Source: Erythrobacter sp. (GTDB taxonomy: Bacteria; Pseudomonadota; Alphaproteobacteria; Sphingomonadales; Sphingomonadaceae). Taken from it: a stretch of DNA of 64,000 nucleotides. Location of the stretch: positions 434,001 to 498,000 of the forward strand of contig JAACTC010000006.1 of the NCBI GenBank assembly GCA_009993635.1, written 5' to 3'. Every line of letters starts with the position of its first letter. Within the stretch, counting starts at the first letter, position 1. Position numbers and translations under genes: made by a program. The notes beneath the pieces are model-generated. The model saw only the letters and a list, made by a program, of their open reading frames with translations. It did not search any database and was not told where the DNA came from. This document shows, in pieces, positions 9,430-19,698 of this stretch.

Positions 9430-11256
9430 CTACTGAGCGGAGGCGATCTGCGGATCGGGCTGGACGACGCCGCTCTTCGCGCCCGCGCGAGCTTCGCGCA
9501 TCCATTCGAGCACGCACAGCACCACCGCCACGACGCCGATCACGGCGGTGAAGATGAACACGAAGTAGTACCCGCGATCCTCGATCATCTCGCCCAGCGC
9601 ACCGCGCCCCAGCGTGCCGACCAGCAGCGTCAGCGAGGCGAGCAGCGCGTACTGCACGGCGGCGTACTTCTTGGCGACGATGCTGGAAAGCCAGGCGATG
9701 TAGGCCGCACCGGCAATCCCGATCGCGAGGTTCTCCCAGAAGATGGTGAAGGTCAGGCGCGCCAGCCCCTCGCTCCCGAACGGCGCCATCCAGCCGATCA
9801 GGGCAGTGAACCCGATCGCATTGCTGGCCGCCTGCATCGTTGCGCCGCCCGCGGCCAGATCGGCGTAGAGCAGGTTGGTTGCCGCCGCGAGCGCGGCGCC
9901 CAGCGTGAGCGTGAACATCCGCCCGAACACGGTGATGATCCAGCCGCCCAGCGCGAGTCCCAGGATGATCGCGAAAACGCCGAAGAACTTGGACGCGAAG
10001 GCGACCTCGTCCCCGGTGTATCCCAGCTCGCCCAGATAGAACGGATAGGCGAACACGCCCCAGATCGAATCGCAGATCCGGTAGGTCAGCACCAGCGCAA
10101 GGATCAGCACCAGAGACCAGCCGATGCGCCCCACGAATTCCACCAGCGGCAGCACCAGCGCGCGATAGAGATGGTCGGTGAACTTGACCTCGTGCCCTGC
10201 CCCAACGCCGGGGGCGGAGACGATCACGTTGCGCCCCTCGCGCTTCTGCTGCGCGACCCATGCGGCGATCAGCGCGGGCAAAACGACCGTCGCCAGCACG
10301 ATCAGCGGGCCGAAAATCGTGGTGAAATCGGTGGGGTCGGGGCGGCCGCTTTCGCCCGCCTCCATCATGCCGATCAGCCATGCGGGGCTGAAATATCGCT
10401 CGCTCCCGAACAGCGTGAAGTTCCAGGTCGATACCTGCTGCATCGCGCCCGTCATCGATCGCACCATGAAGATGACGACGATGCCGATCGCCCAGGCCCA
10501 CAGGATGCCCACCGCGGCCAGCGCGCGGTTGCGCACCTTCTCGGTCACTTCGCCCGCGTTGTAGAGCTCGGCCACTTCGTCGTGGTTGGCGGCGGCGGTT
10601 GCGGCGGTGTCGTCAGAGACGGTGGCGTCGGGCGCGAACAGCCCGGCAATCCCGATGGCGAGCATGATGCCGCCCATGATGAGATAGGTCTGCGGCCAGC
10701 CGATCCGTTCCGCGATGATCAGGCCGAATGCGCCACCGACCAGCGCGGCGAGCCGGAAGCCCATCTGCGTGATGGTGGACAGGATATCGAGCGTCGCCTC
10801 TTCGTCCGCCACGTCGATGCGCCACGCGTTGATCGCAATGTCCTGCGTCGCGCTGGCGAAGGCGCCGATCGCGGCCAGCAGACTGAACCAGCCCAGCGAG
10901 CTCCCCGGATCGAGGAAACTCATCACCAGCAGCGCAATCCCGACGGTGAGCTGCATCGGCGCGATCCATTGCTTGCGCTTGCCCAGCTTGCTCAGCCCCG
11001 GAATATCGACCTTGTCGAGCAGCGGCGACCACAGGAACTGGAACGCATAGGCCAGGCCGACCAGCGAGAAGACGCCCATCGTCTCCAGATCGACCTCGGC
11101 CTCGCTCAACCAGGCGTAAAGCGTGCCCAGAAACAGCGCGGGCGGAAGACCCTGGGCGAAACCGAACAGCGCCATGAAGCCGCTTTTCGGATTGCGCAGC
11201 GAACGCAGGACGGTTCGCCAACCCGGCTTCGGGCTATCGGACGTCGCTTCGGCCAT
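9430..11256 (-). CDS. ampG: AmpG-family muropeptide MFS transporter
   Basis: 608 residues, with at least twelve hydrophobic segments. The N-terminal GFAQGLPPALFLGTLYAWLSE and LGLVGLAYAFQFLWSPLLD-type region is characteristic of AmpG, which imports anhydro-muropeptides for cell-wall recycling and beta-lactamase induction. A soluble loop at about residues 190-240 and a long central insert make it longer than E. coli AmpG (about 490). AGGAGG lies upstream of the ATG at 11256. No ampC- or ampR-like gene is nearby. Substrate is inferred from the family. Confidence 0.85.
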   Translation of the reverse strand: MAEATSDSPKPGWRTVLRSLRNPKSGFMALFGFAQGLPPALFLGTLYAWLSEAEVDLETMGVFSLVGLAYAFQFLWSPLLDKVDIPGLSKLGKRKQWIAPMQLTVGIALLVMSFLDPGSSLGWFSLLAAIGAFASATQDIAINAWRIDVADEEATLDILSTITQMGFRLAALVGGAFGLIIAERIGWPQTYLIMGGIMLAIGIAGLFAPDATVSDDTAATAAANHDEVAELYNAGEVTEKVRNRALAAVGILWAWAIGIVVIFMVRSMTGAMQQVSTWNFTLFGSERYFSPAWLIGMMEAGESGRPDPTDFTTIFGPLIVLATVVLPALIAAWVAQQKREGRNVIVSAPGVGAGHEVKFTDHLYRALVLPLVEFVGRIGWSLVLILALVLTYRICDSIWGVFAYPFYLGELGYTGDEVAFASKFFGVFAIILGLALGGWIITVFGRMFTLTLGAALAAATNLLYADLAAGGATMQAASNAIGFTALIGWMAPFGSEGLARLTFTIFWENLAIGIAGAAYIAWLSSIVAKKYAAVQYALLASLTLLVGTLGRGALGEMIEDRGYYFVFIFTAVIGVVAVVLCVLEWMREARAGAKSGVVQPDPQIASAQ

Positions 11257-11479
11257 CGGCTATCCTCCTTGCCTGTCGGCCTCGATCCGGGGCCGTCTTC
11301 GTGCGCTGCGCATCCTTGCCGGAGCGCGCGGGATATGCCTAGCCCCCTCCACCACTTGCGCCCCGCACCGTATCGGCTGACTGATAATTCGCCCCAAACC
11401 GGTCGCCGTGTGCTATGCGGATTTCCGGGTCGCTCCAGCTCGCACGGCAGGCACTGTGCCAGCATTGGGGGAGCATTCG

Positions 11480-11686
11480 ATGATAGGCGAGCTTCTATGC
11501 AAGCTGCGCGGCCACAAGGTCGATCGCAACCGGGTGTGGCACGACGGTCTGGACCACCGGACAAGCTGCGAACGGTGCATGCAACCGCTGATCAAGCAGA
11601 GTCGGGAATGGCGTGCGTTCGATACCGATTCCGACACCGATCTTCGCCGCAAGCCGCACCCGCGATACGATCGCGCGAATGCCTGA
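11480..11686 (+). CDS. Small protein with HxxxxC..C-type motif (DUF1660-like)
   Basis: 68 residues from the ATG at 11480, with GGGGGAG 7 bases upstream. It begins MIGELLCKLRGHKV and carries SCERCMQPL, so LCKLxGH plus CxxC could bind one zinc. The layout resembles small DUF1660-type proteins, whose role is unknown. The C-terminal half is charged and probably flexible. The gene lies between the divergent ampG and the pseudouridine synthase. Confidence 0.6.
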   Translation: MIGELLCKLRGHKVDRNRVWHDGLDHRTSCERCMQPLIKQSREWRAFDTDSDTDLRRKPHPRYDRANA

Positions 11687-11734
11687 TCGCCAAAGCATTT
11701 GGAGGAATGCGGGTGCACCGCTAAGCGGGCGCAC

Positions 11735-12493
11735 ATGAGCGAAACCGAAAGAAAAGGCGACCGCATCGCCAAGTTGCTGGCACGCGCGGGCGTGGCCAGC
11801 CGCCGCGAAATCGAACGGATGATCGCAGATCGCCGGATCGCCATCGACGGCAAGGTCGTCGAAACCCCGGCGACGCTGCTGGAAAGCCTGCGCGGGGTCA
11901 CGGTAGACGGAAAGCCGGTGGCCAAGGCAGAACCGACGCGGCTGTTCGCCTTCCACAAGCCGCCCGGCCTCATCACGACCGAGCGCGATCCGAAGGGCCG
12001 ATCGACCATTTACGATGCGCTACGCAACGCGCTGCCCAAGTCCGCCCCGCGGGTGATGCCGATCGGGCGACTGGACTACAACACGGAAGGCCTGCTGCTG
12101 CTGACCAATGATGGCGAGTTCAAGCGCCTGCTCGAACTGCCAGCCAACGCGGTCGAGCGGACCTATCGCGCCCGCGCGCACGGCGAGGTTTCGCAGGCGC
12201 AGCTCGAGGCACTGATCGAGGGCATCACCATCGATGGTGTCCGTTACGGCCGGATCGACGCCAATCTGGAACGGCGGACCGGGGCCAACCAGTGGATCGA
12301 ATTGACCATTACCGAAGGCAAGAACCGCGAAGTCCGCCGTGTGCTCGAACATCTGGGGCTGACTGTGAACAGGCTGGTCCGCACTGCTTTCGGCCCCGTC
12401 GCGCTGGGCGATCTGCCGCGCGGGCAGGCGGTGGAGATTCCCCGGCACGACATCGGGCGGTTCCGCTCTTCAGTGAAGAAGCACAACGACTGA
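11735..12493 (+). CDS. rluB: RluB-type 23S rRNA pseudouridine synthase
   Basis: 252 residues from the ATG at 11735. An S4 RNA-binding domain comes first (about 8-55, RIAKLLARAGVASRREIERMI), then the RsuA/RluB/E/F catalytic domain with Asp114 in GRLDYNTEGLLLLTNDG. These enzymes isomerise a single uridine in rRNA. RluB is the usual alphaproteobacterial assignment, but RsuA/RluF-type specificity cannot be excluded by eye. A TTG twelve codons upstream is an alternative start. It overlaps rsmD by one base (TGATG). Confidence 0.85.
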   Translation: MSETERKGDRIAKLLARAGVASRREIERMIADRRIAIDGKVVETPATLLESLRGVTVDGKPVAKAEPTRLFAFHKPPGLITTERDPKGRSTIYDALRNALPKSAPRVMPIGRLDYNTEGLLLLTNDGEFKRLLELPANAVERTYRARAHGEVSQAQLEALIEGITIDGVRYGRIDANLERRTGANQWIELTITEGKNREVRRVLEHLGLTVNRLVRTAFGPVALGDLPRGQAVEIPRHDIGRFRSSVKKHND

Positions 12494-13038
12494 TGCGGAT
12501 CGTGGCAGGCGAATGGCGCGGGCGCAGCCTGATCGCACCGAAGGGCGAGACCACGCGGCCGACCGCGGATCGCACGCGCGAAACCCTGTTCAACATGCTC
12601 GCCAGCCGCCTTGGCAGTTTCGAAGGGCTGAGCGCGGCGGACCTGTTCGCAGGGTCGGGTGCGCTGGGGCTGGAAGCTTTGTCGCGCGGCTGCGCATCGT
12701 GCCTGTTCGTGGAAGAGGATGCGCGCGCGGTCGACGCGATCCGCGCCAATATCGCAAAGCTTGGCGCAGGCACGCGCAGTTCGGTCAACCAGGCATCGGT
12801 GCTCCGGCTCGGCCCGGCCAAGGTACCGCACGATCTCATCCTGCTCGATCCGCCCTATGGCACCGGCGCAGGCGCGGTCGCGATCGACAAGCTGGTCCGG
12901 CTGGGCTGGGTCGGCCCGGCCACCTGGATATCTCTGGAAGTAGGGGCGAAGGAAACGCCGACGCTCCGCAATCTGGAGGTCGAAAGCGAACGCAAGGTCG
13001 GCAAGGCCAAACTGCTGCTGCTGCGCCTCGCGCAGTGA
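12493..13038 (+). CDS. rsmD: 16S rRNA (guanine966-N2)-methyltransferase
   Basis: 181 residues. The start MRIVAGEWRGRSL is typical of RsmD. The SAM-binding motif DLFAGSGALGLEAL spans residues 50-63 and the catalytic DPPY is at 119-122. It methylates G966 in the 30S subunit. The ATG overlaps the stop of the pseudouridine synthase by one base, so two rRNA-modifying enzymes are made from one coupled transcript. A bidirectional terminator follows. Confidence 0.94.
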   Translation: MRIVAGEWRGRSLIAPKGETTRPTADRTRETLFNMLASRLGSFEGLSAADLFAGSGALGLEALSRGCASCLFVEEDARAVDAIRANIAKLGAGTRSSVNQASVLRLGPAKVPHDLILLDPPYGTGAGAVAIDKLVRLGWVGPATWISLEVGAKETPTLRNLEVESERKVGKAKLLLLRLAQ

Positions 13039-13045
13039 CACCAAA

Positions 13046-13076
13046 AAAGGCGCCCGCATCTCGCGCGGACGCCTTT
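13046..13076. terminator. Bidirectional rho-independent terminator
   Basis: Arms AAAGGCG (13046-13052) and CGCCTTT (13070-13076) enclose a further CCGC/GCGG pairing. The minus-strand transcript ends in a T-run (complement of the six As at 13043-13048), and the plus strand has CCTTTCG. It separates rsmD from the convergent secreted-protein gene. Confidence 0.8.
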
Positions 13077-13098
13077 CGTCAATCCGCCGCAAACCGGT

Positions 13099-13398
13099 TC
13101 AGCGGTTGGGTTTGTCGACCGGCAACGGCCCCTCGATCTCGCTAGCCGGCCGGCCCGGCCAATAGTTGATCGGGCGATTGCCGGTGCGGTTCACATCCCA
13201 GCTATTGATGCAATTGGTCTGCTGGTCGGGCTTGCAGATCGGGAGGTCGCCGGTCATCGGTGCATCGCCTTGTGGGACCTGCTGGGCCATTTCCCTGCTC
13301 ACATAATCGATTTTGGGCGCAGGCGCGGTCTGCGCCATGGCAGGAACGGAAACCACCGCCACCAGGGCGGCAATGCTGGCAAAAGTCACTTTATGCAT
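13099..13398 (-). CDS. Small secreted protein with LPICxPxQQxNCIN tail motif (paralogue of next gene)
   Basis: 99 residues from the ATG at 13398, with GGAGG 8 bases upstream. The signal peptide is MHKVTFASIAALVAVVSVPAMAQ. The mature part carries PKIDYVSREMAQQ...GDAPMTGDLPICKPDQQTNCIN; the two cysteines could form a disulfide in the periplasm. The next upstream gene on this strand ends with the same arrangement of residues, so the pair shares a C-terminal module. The function is unknown. Confidence 0.7.
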   Translation of the reverse strand: MHKVTFASIAALVAVVSVPAMAQTAPAPKIDYVSREMAQQVPQGDAPMTGDLPICKPDQQTNCINSWDVNRTGNRPINYWPGRPASEIEGPLPVDKPNR

Positions 13399-13434
13399 TG
13401 GGCAATCCTCCGATTGGGATAGCCGCACAACGAA

Positions 13435-13468
13435 AATGGCAGCGTCCGGTTTCCCGAACGCTGCCATT
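13435..13468 (-). terminator. Terminator of the gene at 13492
   Basis: Perfect 11-bp arms AATGGCAGCGT (13435-13445) and ACGCTGCCATT (13458-13468) with an extra CGG/CCG pair in the loop. On the minus strand the stem is followed by TTTCGTT. It lies between the two paralogous secreted-protein genes, so the downstream one probably has its own promoter. Confidence 0.75.
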
Positions 13469-13491
13469 GTCTGACTTATCGGCGGATTGCC

Positions 13492-13977
13492 TTAGCGGGC
13501 GCCGCGATTGATGCAGTTATCCTGCTGCATCGGCTCGCAGATCGGGAGGTTGGCAGGCGGCGGGCCTGCATCACCCGGGGTCGGCTGGACCACCGCGTTG
13601 CTCATGTAGTTGATCTTCGTCATCCCGGCACTGCGGGTGCTGGTGGTGGTGCCGGTCGCGGTGCCGTTCAGCTGGCTGTTGATCGACTGCCATGCGGCGG
13701 TACGCTGCTGCGGCATCATCTGCACGATCTTGACGCGCTGATCGTTGTTCAGCGTGTTCCACCAGATGTCGGCCTGACTGTCGTTGAGCGTCCAGTAGTA
13801 CGTCTGGGCTTCCATCGGCCAGGCATCGTAAGTTGCGCGGTTCTCGGCCGTCCAGGCGTCATACGTCGCCTGCTGCGAAGCGGTCAGCTGCGTATACTGC
13901 TGCTGCTGAGCGATGGCCGGAGCGGCGGCGAGTGCGAGACCGCACGCGGCGGTCGAAGCGATAATCAGATTTCTCAT
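13492..13977 (-). CDS. Secreted Trp/Gln-rich protein with LPICxPxQQxNCIN tail motif
   Basis: 161 residues from the ATG at 13977, with GGAGA 8 bases upstream. Signal peptide MRNLIIASTAACGLALAAAPAIAQ, then QQQQYTQLTASQQATYDAWTAENRATYDAW, a segment rich in Trp and Tyr that repeats the (A)TYDAW phrase. A Gly/Thr-rich linker leads to TKINYMSNAVVQ...LPICEPMQQDNCINRGAR, which matches the C-terminus of the gene at 13099. Probably periplasmic or surface-exposed; no function can be assigned. Confidence 0.7.
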   Translation of the reverse strand: MRNLIIASTAACGLALAAAPAIAQQQQYTQLTASQQATYDAWTAENRATYDAWPMEAQTYYWTLNDSQADIWWNTLNNDQRVKIVQMMPQQRTAAWQSINSQLNGTATGTTTSTRSAGMTKINYMSNAVVQPTPGDAGPPPANLPICEPMQQDNCINRGAR

Positions 13978-14092
13978 GTCGTAGTCTCCTAGTTTCCTAG
14001 TTTCCTCGTCCTTGCCCCACCAACGGGAGCACCCCCTCAAGAGTTCCGAACAGGGGATGCGACACATCCGCTCCCTTGCCCCGCTTCATCGC

Positions 14093-14107
14093 GTTCCCTA
14101 CCTGTTC
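14093..14107 (+). promoter_or_regulatory. LexA (SOS) box upstream of the UvrD/PcrA helicase gene
   Basis: GTTC (14093-14096), seven bases, GTTC (14104-14107), exactly the alphaproteobacterial GTTC-N7-GTTC LexA site, ending 10 bases before the ATG at 14118. The same spacing recurs upstream of recA and uvrA in this window. Confidence 0.75.
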
Positions 14108-14117
14108 GGGCACAGCC

Positions 14118-16430
14118 ATGAGTGATGCCTATCCCCTTGCCGAAGCCGCCGGAGACGCGGACATCCCGCCCTATGCCGCGCGGTTGAACACCCCTCAGCG
14201 CGAGGCCGTGCTCACCACCGAAGGGCCGGTGCTGATGCTGGCAGGCGCAGGGACCGGAAAGACCTCCGCACTCACCGCGAGGCTGGCCCACCTGGTCGCG
14301 ATGCGGCTCGCCTGGCCGAGCGAGATCCTGTGCGTCACCTTCACCAACAAGGCCGCGCGCGAGATGCGCGAGCGGGTGGGCCGCCATATCGGCGATTCGG
14401 TGGAGGGCATGCCGTGGCTCGGCACGTTCCACGCCATCGGCGCAAAAATGCTGCGCCGCCATGCCGAGCTGGTAGGCCTGCAGTCGAACTTCACGATCAT
14501 CGACCCGGACGATCAACTGCGGCTGCTCAAGACGCTGATCGCCGAGGCAGATCTGGACGAAAAACGCTGGCCCGCGCGCCAGCTTGCCGGGCTGATCGAC
14601 CGGTGGAAGAACCGCGGGCTCAACCCCGGCGATCTCGATGCGGTCGAGAACGAAGCCTATGCCAACGGGCGCGGCGCGCAGCTATACGGCACTTACCAGA
14701 AGCGTCTGGCATCGCTGAACGCCTGCGACTTCGGCGACCTGCTGCTGCACATGCTCAACATCTTCCGGCAGCACTCGGATGTGCTGGAACAGTATCAGAA
14801 CCGCTTCAAGTACATCCTCGTCGACGAATATCAGGACACCAATCAGGTCCAGTACCTTTGGCTGCGCCTGCTCGCACAGACCCGCAAGAATATCTGCGTG
14901 GTGGGGGACGACGACCAGTCGATCTATTCCTGGCGCGGCGCGGAGGTCGCGAACATCCTGAAGTTCGAGAAGGACTTTCCCGGTGCCAAGGTGATCAAGC
15001 TGGAGCAGAACTATCGCTCCACACCGCACATCCTCGGCGCAGCATCGGGGCTGATCGGGGCCAACAGCCAGCGGCTGGGCAAGGAGCTGTGGACCGAGGC
15101 GGATGGCGGGGCGAAGGTCCGCGTGATCGGCATCTGGGACGGGCCGGAGGAAGCACGCCGCGTGGGCGAAGAGATCGAGAGCCTCGAACGCAGCGGCGTC
15201 GGGCTAGACGAGATCGCGATCCTCGTGCGCGCGCAGTACCAGACCCGCGAGTTCGAAGACCGCTTCATCCAGATCGGCATGGCCTATCGCATCATCGGCG
15301 GCTTCCGCTTTTACGAGCGCGCCGAAATCCGCGATGCGCTCGCCTACCTGCGCGTGATCGCACAACCGGCGGACGATCTGGCATTCGAGCGGATCTACAA
15401 CCAGCCCAAGCGCGGGCTCGGCGCGAAGACGCTGGAGAAGATGTACCAGCACGCCCGGCGCACCGGCATGCCGCTCGCCGCAGCATCGCTCGATCTGGCG
15501 GATAGCGACGAGTTGCCTGCGCGGGCACGCGGCACGATAGGCACGCTGATGCGGCAGTTCCTGCAGTGGCGCGAGCAGGCGGGCAGCCTCGCCCCCGCCG
15601 AACTCCTGCGGCAGGTGCTGGAGGAAAGCGGCTATCAGGCCATGCTCGAGAACGAGCGTTCGCCCGAGGCCAAGGGGCGGCTGGAAAACCTCTCCGAACT
15701 TGCCCGTGCGATGGAAGACTACGAAACGCTGGGCGACTTTCTTGAGCATGTCGCGCTGGTGATGGACAACGAGGCGAATGCCGAGGACGCGAAGGTCACC
15801 ATCATGACCATCCATGCGGCCAAGGGCCTGGAATTCGATCACCTGTTCCTGGTCGGCTGGGAAGAAGGCGTCTTCCCCTCGCAGCGCGCGCTTGACGAAG
15901 GCGGGCTCGCCAGCCTCGAAGAGGAACGCAGGCTTGCCTACGTCGCGATTACGCGCGCGAAAAAGGCCTGCACCATCCTGCACGCGGCGAACCGGCGCAT
16001 CTACGGCCAGTGGACCAGCTCGATCCCCAGCCGCTTCATCGAGGAACTGCCCGAAGACCACGTCGACAGCGAGACGACGATGACGGGCGGCGCATCGCTA
16101 TGGCGCGCGAACTGGAGCGAGAACGAAGATCCCTTCGCGCACGTCACCCGCGACCGGCCCGATCGGTCGAACAAGCGCGGCCCCGGCTGGCAGCGCGCCC
16201 TGGCGACCGGGTACGAAACGACGCCCGCGCGGGTGAAGGAAAGCCAGCGGTCCGCCGCCAGCTTCGCCGCCAAGCCGCGCACCGACATCGCGCTGGGTGC
16301 GCGCGTGTTCCACGACAAGTTCGGCTACGGCACGGTCACCGATCAGGAAGGCAACAAGCTGGAAATCGAATTCGAAGCCAGCGGTACCAAACGCGTCATC
16401 GACAGCTTCGTGAAGCTGGCCGACAGATGA
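14118..16430 (+). CDS. uvrD: UvrD/PcrA-type superfamily 1 DNA helicase
   Basis: 770 residues. All SF1A motifs are visible: Walker A AGAGTGKT near residue 45, motif II VDEYQDTNQ, motif III VVGDDDQSIYSWRGA, motif IV LEQNYRS, motif V TIHAAKGLEFDHLFLVGWEEGVFP and motif VI EEERRLAYVAITRAKK. The C-terminus (ARVFHDKFGYGTVTDQEG) is the Tudor-like RNA-polymerase-contacting domain of UvrD/PcrA. It unwinds 3'-5' in nucleotide-excision and mismatch repair. The ATG at 14118 was chosen over an upstream TTG because the LexA box ends 10 bases before it. Its TGA overlaps the next small gene (ATGA). Confidence 0.93.
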   Translation: MSDAYPLAEAAGDADIPPYAARLNTPQREAVLTTEGPVLMLAGAGTGKTSALTARLAHLVAMRLAWPSEILCVTFTNKAAREMRERVGRHIGDSVEGMPWLGTFHAIGAKMLRRHAELVGLQSNFTIIDPDDQLRLLKTLIAEADLDEKRWPARQLAGLIDRWKNRGLNPGDLDAVENEAYANGRGAQLYGTYQKRLASLNACDFGDLLLHMLNIFRQHSDVLEQYQNRFKYILVDEYQDTNQVQYLWLRLLAQTRKNICVVGDDDQSIYSWRGAEVANILKFEKDFPGAKVIKLEQNYRSTPHILGAASGLIGANSQRLGKELWTEADGGAKVRVIGIWDGPEEARRVGEEIESLERSGVGLDEIAILVRAQYQTREFEDRFIQIGMAYRIIGGFRFYERAEIRDALAYLRVIAQPADDLAFERIYNQPKRGLGAKTLEKMYQHARRTGMPLAAASLDLADSDELPARARGTIGTLMRQFLQWREQAGSLAPAELLRQVLEESGYQAMLENERSPEAKGRLENLSELARAMEDYETLGDFLEHVALVMDNEANAEDAKVTIMTIHAAKGLEFDHLFLVGWEEGVFPSQRALDEGGLASLEEERRLAYVAITRAKKACTILHAANRRIYGQWTSSIPSRFIEELPEDHVDSETTMTGGASLWRANWSENEDPFAHVTRDRPDRSNKRGPGWQRALATGYETTPARVKESQRSAASFAAKPRTDIALGARVFHDKFGYGTVTDQEGNKLEIEFEASGTKRVIDSFVKLADR

Positions 16431-16594
16431 TCGACCTGCTGGACCTGGTCGACTTCCTGGTCCGCAGACTCAAACCACCGATCGGCAAGCACTGGGGCTG
16501 GTGGCTGCTGTGGCTGCCACTGGCCATTCTTTGTCTCGCCATCATCGCGCTCATGGTGTGGATTGTGGCATCTGGTTTGGGGCTCGTCGATTAA
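16427..16594 (+). CDS. Small membrane protein coupled to the helicase gene
   Basis: 55 residues whose ATG overlaps the helicase stop (ATGA). Charged N-terminus MIDLLDLVDFLVRRLKPP, then one strongly hydrophobic segment (WWLLWLPLAILCLAIIALMVWIVASGLGLV). Translation coupling implies it shares the SOS-controlled transcript. Family and role unknown. Its end overlaps the convergent diguanylate cyclase gene by four bases. Confidence 0.6.
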   Translation: MIDLLDLVDFLVRRLKPPIGKHWGWWLLWLPLAILCLAIIALMVWIVASGLGLVD

Positions 16595-18075
16595 CCCACC
16601 ACACGCAGTTGCGGTGCGGAGCGCACGCGTTCCCCCGCGATCGCGTCCGGACAGATTGCGGCTGTACCCCGTTCGGTTCGCTTCGCCTGATACAAGGCAT
16701 GGTCGGCACAGCGAAGCAGCGCACTGCGGTCGTCGTTTTCTTCGGTTAGCCAGGCTGCGCCAATCGTCGCGCTGACCTGTATGGTCTCTCCCTCGTACCC
16801 CACTTCGAAGCGCAGGCGCTCCAGCAGAAGTTGCAGCGTCCCTTCCAGGTCGGCGAGCAATTCCTGATTCTGGATCACCATGACGAATTCGTCGCCGCCA
16901 AGTCGCGCGGATAGCTGACCGGCGAAGGGCTCGCTCACCAGCTGGGCGGCAATGCCCTTCAGCACTCGGTCGCCCGCCTCGTGGCCCAGATCGTCATTGA
17001 CCTGCTTGAAATGATCGAGGTCGATCAGCGCCAGCGCCATCTCGCCACCGCTGCGCTGAAACTCCTCGATGCTGTCGTTGAGATAGTGATTGAGACGCGC
17101 GCGATTGGGCAGGCCGGTCAGCTCATCGACATGGGCTGCCGCGCGCAGCCGCGTCTCGAGATGGTGGCGCTCGGTAATATCCTGAAACACCCCGATGATC
17201 GCCACCGGCTTGCCATCCACGATTTCCTGCTCGCCCATCGCGCGCACCCGTTTGAGAACGCCCTTGGCGTCCCGGAAATCGAGTTCGAGATCGTAAGGCG
17301 TGCCGTTCAAGACGCATTCCTCGACTGCGGCGGCAATGCGAGGCTTGTCGTACGGCGGGAAGTAATCCAGCCCGTTCTGCAGGTGCGCTTTCGTCGGATT
17401 GTCGATCGCGTGGATGGCGATAATCTCCGGCGACCAGAACAATTCCTGAGTGGCCAGATCCATCCGCCAATGGCCGATCTGCGCCATCTGCTCGGCAAGT
17501 TCGAATTGCCGCTGCGTGCGATGAAGATCGTCGACCAGATCCTTTCGCTCCGCCAGTGCCTCCCGTGCCAGCCGCGATTCCAGCCTGGTGCAGAACAGCG
17601 CCTCGATCACATGGGCAAGGTCGCGCAACTCGTCGAGCTCCTCCCTTACGATGTCATGCGGTATGTCGTCGATTACGCACAGCGTGCCGATCGTCGCCCG
17701 CTCGCCGTCGAGTTCGGGGCCCATCAGCGGGATTGTTGCGAAGAACTGCAGTTCAGGCATCGCCGCAATCTCGGGCATCTTGCCGAAGACAGGGTCCGTT
17801 TGCAGGTTCTTGACCACGATCTCGCGGTTCTCGGCCACGGCAATGGCACAGATCGAGCATTCCCGGGGAACTGAATCGGGTTCGAAGCCTTCTCGCGCCT
17901 TGAACCACTGGCGATCGGTATCGATCAGCGAAATGTAAGCGGTGCGCGCACCGAACAGGCGACGCGCGGCTCTTACCACCGAATTGAATTCGACTTCGGG
18001 CGCGGTATCGAGAATTTCGAGCGCCGCCAGCGTCCGCTGGCGGAGGCTTTCCTGAGTGGCAAAATTATTGGACAT
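16591..18075 (-). CDS. GAF-PAS-GGDEF diguanylate cyclase
   Basis: 494 residues from the second of two ATGs (18075; the first, 18081, is too close to AAGGGG). A GAF domain (about 20-165, with FGARTAYISLIDTDRQWFKAREG), a coiled linker, a PAS/PAC fold (about 205-310) and a C-terminal GGDEF domain (about 325-490) are in order. The active-site motif is intact (RLGGDEFVMVIQ), so cyclic-di-GMP synthesis is likely. The RxxD inhibitory site five residues before GGDEF is absent (FAGQ), so product inhibition by that route is not expected. The input signal is unknown; GAF domains of this type often sense small molecules or redox state. Confidence 0.9.
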   Translation of the reverse strand: MSNNFATQESLRQRTLAALEILDTAPEVEFNSVVRAARRLFGARTAYISLIDTDRQWFKAREGFEPDSVPRECSICAIAVAENREIVVKNLQTDPVFGKMPEIAAMPELQFFATIPLMGPELDGERATIGTLCVIDDIPHDIVREELDELRDLAHVIEALFCTRLESRLAREALAERKDLVDDLHRTQRQFELAEQMAQIGHWRMDLATQELFWSPEIIAIHAIDNPTKAHLQNGLDYFPPYDKPRIAAAVEECVLNGTPYDLELDFRDAKGVLKRVRAMGEQEIVDGKPVAIIGVFQDITERHHLETRLRAAAHVDELTGLPNRARLNHYLNDSIEEFQRSGGEMALALIDLDHFKQVNDDLGHEAGDRVLKGIAAQLVSEPFAGQLSARLGGDEFVMVIQNQELLADLEGTLQLLLERLRFEVGYEGETIQVSATIGAAWLTEENDDRSALLRCADHALYQAKRTERGTAAICPDAIAGERVRSAPQLRVVG

Positions 18076-18115
18076 CGGCATTCCCCTTCAAGCGATGGGG
18101 ATTGACCGTGGTTGG

Positions 18116-18130
18116 TTAACTTCGCTCTAA
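18116..18130 (-). promoter_or_regulatory. Possible CtrA-like site (TTAA-N7-CTAA)
   Basis: TTAA (18116-18119), seven bases, CTAA (18127-18130): one mismatch from the TTAA-N7-TTAA consensus bound by CtrA. It lies about 40 bases upstream of the diguanylate cyclase start. With only one site and a mismatch this is weak evidence. Confidence 0.3.
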
Positions 18131-18160
18131 AAACCGCACAATCGGGCGGCCTAAACGGCC

Positions 18161-19606
<1,446 letters not shown>

Positions 19607-19698
19607 TCAGTTTTCCGGATGTGGAGGGGCAGTGCGGAATGTCCCGCAGGAGCGCGCGCGGCTTCGCCCAAACGCAGCGCAATGTCAAGGAAATCCGC

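Noticed and set aside
8527..11724. A 1065-codon open frame on the plus strand
   Set aside because: It runs antisense through the ampG gene and out of frame through folC; composition is Arg/Ala-rich noise typical of high-GC shadows.
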